8,542 nt of DNA. It comes from Haloarculaceae archaeon. GTDB lineage: Archaea > Halobacteriota > Halobacteria > Halobacteriales > Haloarculaceae. The DNA lies in assembly GCA_018609945.1 (NCBI GenBank), contig JAHENO010000282.1, positions 1-8,542 of the forward strand, read 5' to 3'. Positions 6,081 to 8,542 of this stretch are shown here, piece by piece. Under the pieces are notes generated by a model that did not search any database, was not told where the DNA came from, and worked only from the letters and a program-made list of their open reading frames with translations. Position numbers and translations under genes: made by a program. Position 1 is the first letter of the stretch. Each line of letters starts with the position of its first letter.

Positions 6081-6406
6081 CCGCGGGTCCCGACTCCATG
6101 CAGAGGTCCTCTGGCGAAGAAGGAACCGAGAGTACCTCCGGTGTATCGCCGGGTCCCACTGAGACCGGGGTGGAACCGCGAACGCCACACTCGGCGGCAA
6201 TTCGATGGGCGGATTCCACGCCCTGACGGACGTGGAGGGGGTCTATCCGTTGTGTAGAATCTTTGAATACTTGGAGCTCCGTGTCATGTGGAAAATATAA
6301 TTCTGTTTGTAAATCAGCAAGATAATCATGCTTGCATAGGAGGGGTGGGTCGGCATACGCCAGGAACCGGGCATTCGTGTCGTATTTCTTATAATAGTAT
6401 CTCATT

Positions 6407-6424
6407 GTTCTTTTTGCAAAGAAC
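6407..6424. repeat. Perfect inverted repeat in the AT-rich patch
   Basis: GTTCTTT and AAAGAAC flank TTGC, giving a perfect seven-pair stem with a four-base loop. It is the strongest simple hairpin in the spacer and could be a protein-binding site or an RNA hairpin. No gene ends just before it on either strand, so a terminator role is not obvious. Confidence 0.55.
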
Positions 6425-6569
6425 TATTGTTTCTGCCGTAATTTCCTCCTTTGTATACTTTACCGGGAGCCCATTGGCTGCGGGAACCTCGCCCACTCAA
6501 TAGAAGCGATCAGAAGCAGCCCCGGAACCGCCGACGAGGCTGTCAGCGGTTTCGAGCCGGAAGTTTACT

Positions 6570-6722
6570 ATGCAAATAGTGCGACCATACTACACCACAG
6601 AACAGATGAGGCGGAGTGTGTTTCGCCCCCAGCCTTCGGCGTCGAGCACATCCCCCGACGAGCCAGACCATCCAGAGGCCTACGTCCGCTCGCGATACTA
6701 CGGCATTGACGTCGCGTATTAA
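6570..6722 (+). CDS. Possible small or remnant gene of 50 codons
   Basis: A frame from ATG 6570 to TAA 6720-6722 encodes 50 residues, starting MQIVRPYYTTEQ and ending RSRYYGIDVAY. The frame is open from 6504, so it could also be the tail of something larger that was cut by the AT-rich patch. The tyrosine-rich ends and the Pro/Ser/Asp-rich middle are not typical of chance frames in GC-rich DNA, but I recognise no family, and there is no clear TATA element at the usual distance. It may be a decayed gene fragment. Treat as a weak call. Confidence 0.25.
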   Translation: MQIVRPYYTTEQMRRSVFRPQPSASSTSPDEPDHPEAYVRSRYYGIDVAY

Positions 6723-6839
6723 TTGAGCCGGGACCCGCTGTGTGCGCTGACGGGCTCGGTGAACTGCACTGGACAGTTGCGGGACCGACCCACCAGAACG
6801 GTCGAAACACAAAAGATACACTTACTCTATCTTGGCTCG

Positions 6840-6846
6840 TTATAAC
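6840..6846 (+). promoter_or_regulatory. TATA element for the Thr-Pro surface protein gene
   Basis: TTATAAC is centred about 32 bases before the ATG at 6875, giving a very short leader. An ATG at 6859 in the leader region opens only a 7-codon frame that ends at 6882, just inside the gene. Confidence 0.5.
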
Positions 6847-6874
6847 AAATGCACTCCGATGAATCGACAGCAGC

Positions 6875-8317
6875 ATGCATAAAATCGGGGCACTGTCACT
6901 CGCGACGGTCGCCGTCTGTGGTACTCTGCTCCTCTCTGCCCCGATTGCCATCAGCGACATTACAGTTGCAACTAATCACACGCCAACACCGACACCGACA
7001 CCGACGCCAACACCGACGCCGACGGCAACGCCAACACCGACGCCGACGCCAAAACCAATACCACCACCAATGCCGGCCCCAACACCAACACCGACGCCGA
7101 CGGCAACGCCAACACCGACGCCGACGGCAACACCGACACCGACGCCAACGCCAACACCAACACCGACACCGACGCCAACACCGACACCGACACCGACGCC
7201 AACACCAACACCGACACCGACGCCAACACCAACACCGACACCGACGCCAACGGAGACACCTAACCAGGGGTCAACTGGCAATGGTGGGGGCGGAGGCGGC
7301 GGTGGCGGTGGAGGCGGTGGGATTTCACTCCCCACCAGTTCACCGACGCCGACGTCGACTCCGACACCGACTCCGACAAATCTGACGAGCCTCACCGGGC
7401 AGGACGGTACTGAAACGCCGGTCCCGTCGGCTACCGTGTCACGAAAACGCACCGACTTCGGGCTGACGGCGACAGTCCGGAACGCGGTTGCAGGTGCGTT
7501 GGTCCGCATCAGACTCAATGTGACTGCCCCGTCTGGGACCGATCCGGCTCTCAGGCTTCGGGCGCTCACCCTGTCCCTCAGCGACGATGGTCGGGCAGGC
7601 GGCGGTGTCTTCAACGTCTCGGTCGCCAGTCCCGCGAGGAAGGCGGACCGTCCGGCCGTTCCACAGAGTGACGTGGTGGGATACGTCAACATCACCTCGG
7701 ATCTGACCGAGAGCGCAGTGAGCGACGCGACCATCGAGTTTGCAGTGCCGACTGAAGCGTTGCCGGAAGGCAGCGGTCCGGAAAGCGTCCGGCTCTACCG
7801 GTTCGACGCGCCCACTGGCGAGTGGGTGCCTGCCGGTGCAACCTACGACGCCGACCGCGGGACCTACCAGGCCAGCATCGGCACCCTGTCACCGCTGGCG
7901 ATCGTGACGACCGGGGCCGGCTCCGTCGAGGTTCTCACCGCGGGTGGCCTCCCGGACTGGACACGCCGCGGCACCACGACGAGCGTCACGGCGGAGGTCG
8001 CGAACCCAGGCGAGGCGAACGCGAGCCGGGTGCTTACCGTGGCCGTTGACGGCGACCCGGTCGCCGAGCAACGTGTCACGCTCGGTCCCGGCGAGCGTAC
8101 CAACGTCTCTCTTGAGTTCGAGGCCCGCACAGGCACCGTTACCGTCGAGGGCGTCGAGGCTGGGGAGCTTCAGAGCAGCGACGAGTATGGCGAGACGACC
8201 GCTGACACTCCCGCGGACACGGAGCAGGGCGACTTCCCCATCACCCTTGGTCTCCTGTTCCTCGCCGTGGTGGGCATCTTGGCCGGGGTGGTGAGTGTCT
8301 ACAGGGTGATGACATGA
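6875..8317 (+). CDS. Secreted, membrane-anchored Thr-Pro stalk protein with PGF-pre-PGF-like and CARDB-like domains
   Basis: The 480-residue protein begins with a Sec-type signal peptide (MHK, then a hydrophobic core to about 26). Residues 36-129 are almost pure Thr-Pro repeat, broken by KPIPPPMPA at 60-68. Next come 13 glycines (137-149) and a second short Thr-Pro stretch (156-168). Residues about 195-345 resemble the PGF-pre-PGF homology domain of haloarchaeal surface proteins (GYVNITSDLTE, then VRLYRFDAPTGEWVPAGATYD and SPLAIVTT). Residues about 367-430 look like a CARDB-type Ig-like fold (VTAEVANPGEANASRVLTV, LGPGERTNVSL). A hydrophobic helix at about 454-474 and a short YRVMT tail anchor it; no PGF-CTERM motif is seen, so the helix probably stays. 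Seven N-x-S/T sequons (N34, 169, 215, 247, 272, 382, 410) and the many threonines suggest heavy glycosylation outside the cell. An extended stalk displaying or tethering something at the cell surface is likely; the partner is unknown. Confidence 0.9.
   Translation: MHKIGALSLATVAVCGTLLLSAPIAISDITVATNHTPTPTPTPTPTPTPTATPTPTPTPKPIPPPMPAPTPTPTPTATPTPTPTATPTPTPTPTPTPTPTPTPTPTPTPTPTPTPTPTPTPTPTPTETPNQGSTGNGGGGGGGGGGGGGISLPTSSPTPTSTPTPTPTNLTSLTGQDGTETPVPSATVSRKRTDFGLTATVRNAVAGALVRIRLNVTAPSGTDPALRLRALTLSLSDDGRAGGGVFNVSVASPARKADRPAVPQSDVVGYVNITSDLTESAVSDATIEFAVPTEALPEGSGPESVRLYRFDAPTGEWVPAGATYDADRGTYQASIGTLSPLAIVTTGAGSVEVLTAGGLPDWTRRGTTTSVTAEVANPGEANASRVLTVAVDGDPVAEQRVTLGPGERTNVSLEFEARTGTVTVEGVEAGELQSSDEYGETTADTPADTEQGDFPITLGLLFLAVVGILAGVVSVYRVMT
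6980..7261 (+). repeat. Thr-Pro coding repeat tract
   Basis: About 94 codons code almost only Thr and Pro, using mainly ACA/ACC/ACG and CCA/CCG. The DNA shows a 24-base period in places, coding PTPTPTPT or PTPTPTAT. From 7072 to 7260 the top strand contains no T at all (189 bases), so the message is free of U there and the other strand is rich in G and T. The repeat units match at DNA level as well as protein level, which points to copying events beyond amino acid selection. Confidence 0.9.
7151..7246 (+). repeat. 24-base tandem repeat, four copies
   Basis: Four head-to-tail 24-base units start at 7151, 7175, 7199 and 7223. Units 1, 3 and 4 are identical; unit 2 differs by one base (A to G, still Pro). 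Each codes PTPTPTPT in frame. A related unit coding PTPTPTAT occurs at 7007-7030 and 7085-7108 (identical) and 7109-7132 (one base different). Because 24 is a multiple of three, gain or loss of units would change stalk length without breaking the frame. Confidence 0.92.
7283..7321 (+). repeat. G-rich run coding 13 glycines
   Basis: The 13 consecutive glycine codons use GGT, GGC, GGA and GGG in mixed order, so the run has been kept at protein level and is not a simple codon expansion. The top strand is very G-rich here with several GG/GGGG blocks, so a G-quadruplex on the top strand or in the message is possible. Confidence 0.85.
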
Positions 8318-8434
8318 CCCCCCGTGGGCCGTGTCTGTCGCCAGCCAACCCGGCGTCGTTCACGTCCGCGACGTGGTAGCCGCGTTCCAGCACGCGGCGA
8401 ACCCCCCACGTCGGCGAGGCCTTCAATCTCCGCT
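8318..8434. other. Short 3' spacer after the surface protein gene
   Basis: No gene is firmly supported in these 117 bases. A bottom-strand frame (about 8241-8477) reads WGVRRVLERGYHVADVNDAG within it, which looks somewhat protein-like, but it overlaps the end of the surface protein gene and also collides with the partial frame at 8435. No T-run terminator is evident. Confidence 0.4.
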
Positions 8435-8542
8435 CTACTCGAGGCTGACGTGCGACAGGTACGGTCCCGGCAGACACGACTCGTTCGGTAGTGATACGCA
8501 GTGCACGCTGCTCACCGTCGCAACAACAGCGCTACCGGCACC
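8435..8542 (-). CDS. Possible 3' end of a bottom-strand gene, cut off by window edge
   Basis: On the reverse strand a frame enters from the right edge and ends at TAG (8435-8437), giving 35 residues that end LPGPYLSHVSLE and include two cysteines (residues 15 and 23 of the visible part). It would be convergent with the surface protein gene, which fits the layout. The fragment is too short to recognise, and its codon use is only moderately haloarchaeal. It may be chance. Confidence 0.3.
   Translation of the reverse strand, partial: GAGSAVVATVSSVHCVSLPNESCLPGPYLSHVSLE

Larger units (their letters stand above)
6050..6874. other. Long spacer with an AT-rich patch, no convincing gene
   Basis: This 825-base stretch holds no gene I can support firmly. 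From about 6245 to 6475 it is visibly AT-rich compared with the rest of the window, and contains TATA-like words (GTATAC at 6456-6461, TTATAATA at 6389-6396) and one perfect inverted repeat at 6407-6424. Both strands have overlapping open frames there: top strand about 6288-6503 (71 residues) and bottom strand from 6405 running without stop into the RimK-like gene in another frame. Neither matches a family I know, and they exclude each other for part of their length. From about 6500 the GC content rises again and includes a 50-codon frame at 6570. No transposase or integrase motif, tRNA-like fold or clear terminal repeat was found. Confidence 0.6.

Noticed and set aside
5420..6226. Top-strand open frame of 268 codons
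   Set aside because: It lies opposite the RimK-like gene, which has all ATP-grasp motifs in order.
6446..6452. Bottom-strand AGGAGG-like ribosome binding site
   Set aside because: The nearest bottom-strand ATG (6405) is about 40 bases away, too far for a ribosome binding site.
6859..6882. Upstream mini-frame of 7 codons overlapping the surface protein start
   Set aside because: An ATG and stop this close together are expected by chance; the predicted transcript start leaves little room for it to be translated.
6980..7261. CRISPR-like array
   Set aside because: The repeats are short, directly adjacent, in frame with a Thr-Pro coding gene, and have no unique spacers.
6849..7385. Top-strand frame rich in His, Arg and Gln
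   Set aside because: It is the +1 shadow of the Thr-Pro repeat and has no features of its own.
6976..7734. Bottom-strand frame with long Val-Gly repeats
   Set aside because: The Val-Gly run is just the complement of the Thr-Pro codons; the top-strand frame has a signal peptide, recognised domains and a membrane anchor.

Overview
The window comes from a haloarchaeon (class Halobacteria). It is GC-rich, most encoded proteins are rich in Asp and Glu, and most genes have a TATA element about 26-29 bases before an ATG or GTG with almost no room for a leader, the pattern of leaderless haloarchaeal transcripts. Family content agrees: a stand-alone lycopene-cyclase-type membrane domain, a multi-CBS protein, a secreted Thr-Pro-rich protein with a PGF-pre-PGF-like domain, and a family I recall as the haloarchaeal 'HTH domain-containing protein'. 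I cannot name the genus.

Layout, left to right. 1-977 (-): a four-helix membrane protein running off the left edge. 1076-1633 (-): a small cytosolic haloarchaeal protein. 1797-1895 (+): a 32-residue single-helix membrane microprotein, easily missed, with its own promoter. 1916-2257 (-): a lycopene-cyclase-type membrane domain, convergent with the microprotein. 2388-3530 (+): a four-CBS protein with a C-terminal HPF/RaiA-like domain. 3531-3879: a GC-rich spacer with short inverted repeats. 3880-4650 (+): an mARC/YcbX-type MOSC protein. 4721-5131 (+): a small heat shock protein. 5186-6049 (-): a RimK-like ATP-grasp ligase, convergent with the heat shock gene. 6050-6874: 825 bases without a convincing gene, including a clearly AT-rich patch at about 6245-6475. 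6875-8317 (+): a secreted, membrane-anchored protein with a long Thr-Pro stalk, a 13-Gly linker and a C-terminal helix. 8435-8542 (-): possibly the 3' end of another gene.

The genes look mostly monocistronic. Nothing here is a clear multi-gene pathway. The CBS-HPF and Hsp20 genes could both serve stress or low-energy states, but that is inference from family knowledge. The right third (AT-rich spacer plus repeat-rich surface protein) looks more variable than the left two thirds. I did not find a CRISPR array, tRNA, rRNA, intact insertion sequence or recognisable defence system. The least ordinary items are the CBS x4-HPF fusion, the 24-base in-frame minisatellite in the surface protein, the 32-residue microprotein and the AT-rich patch.
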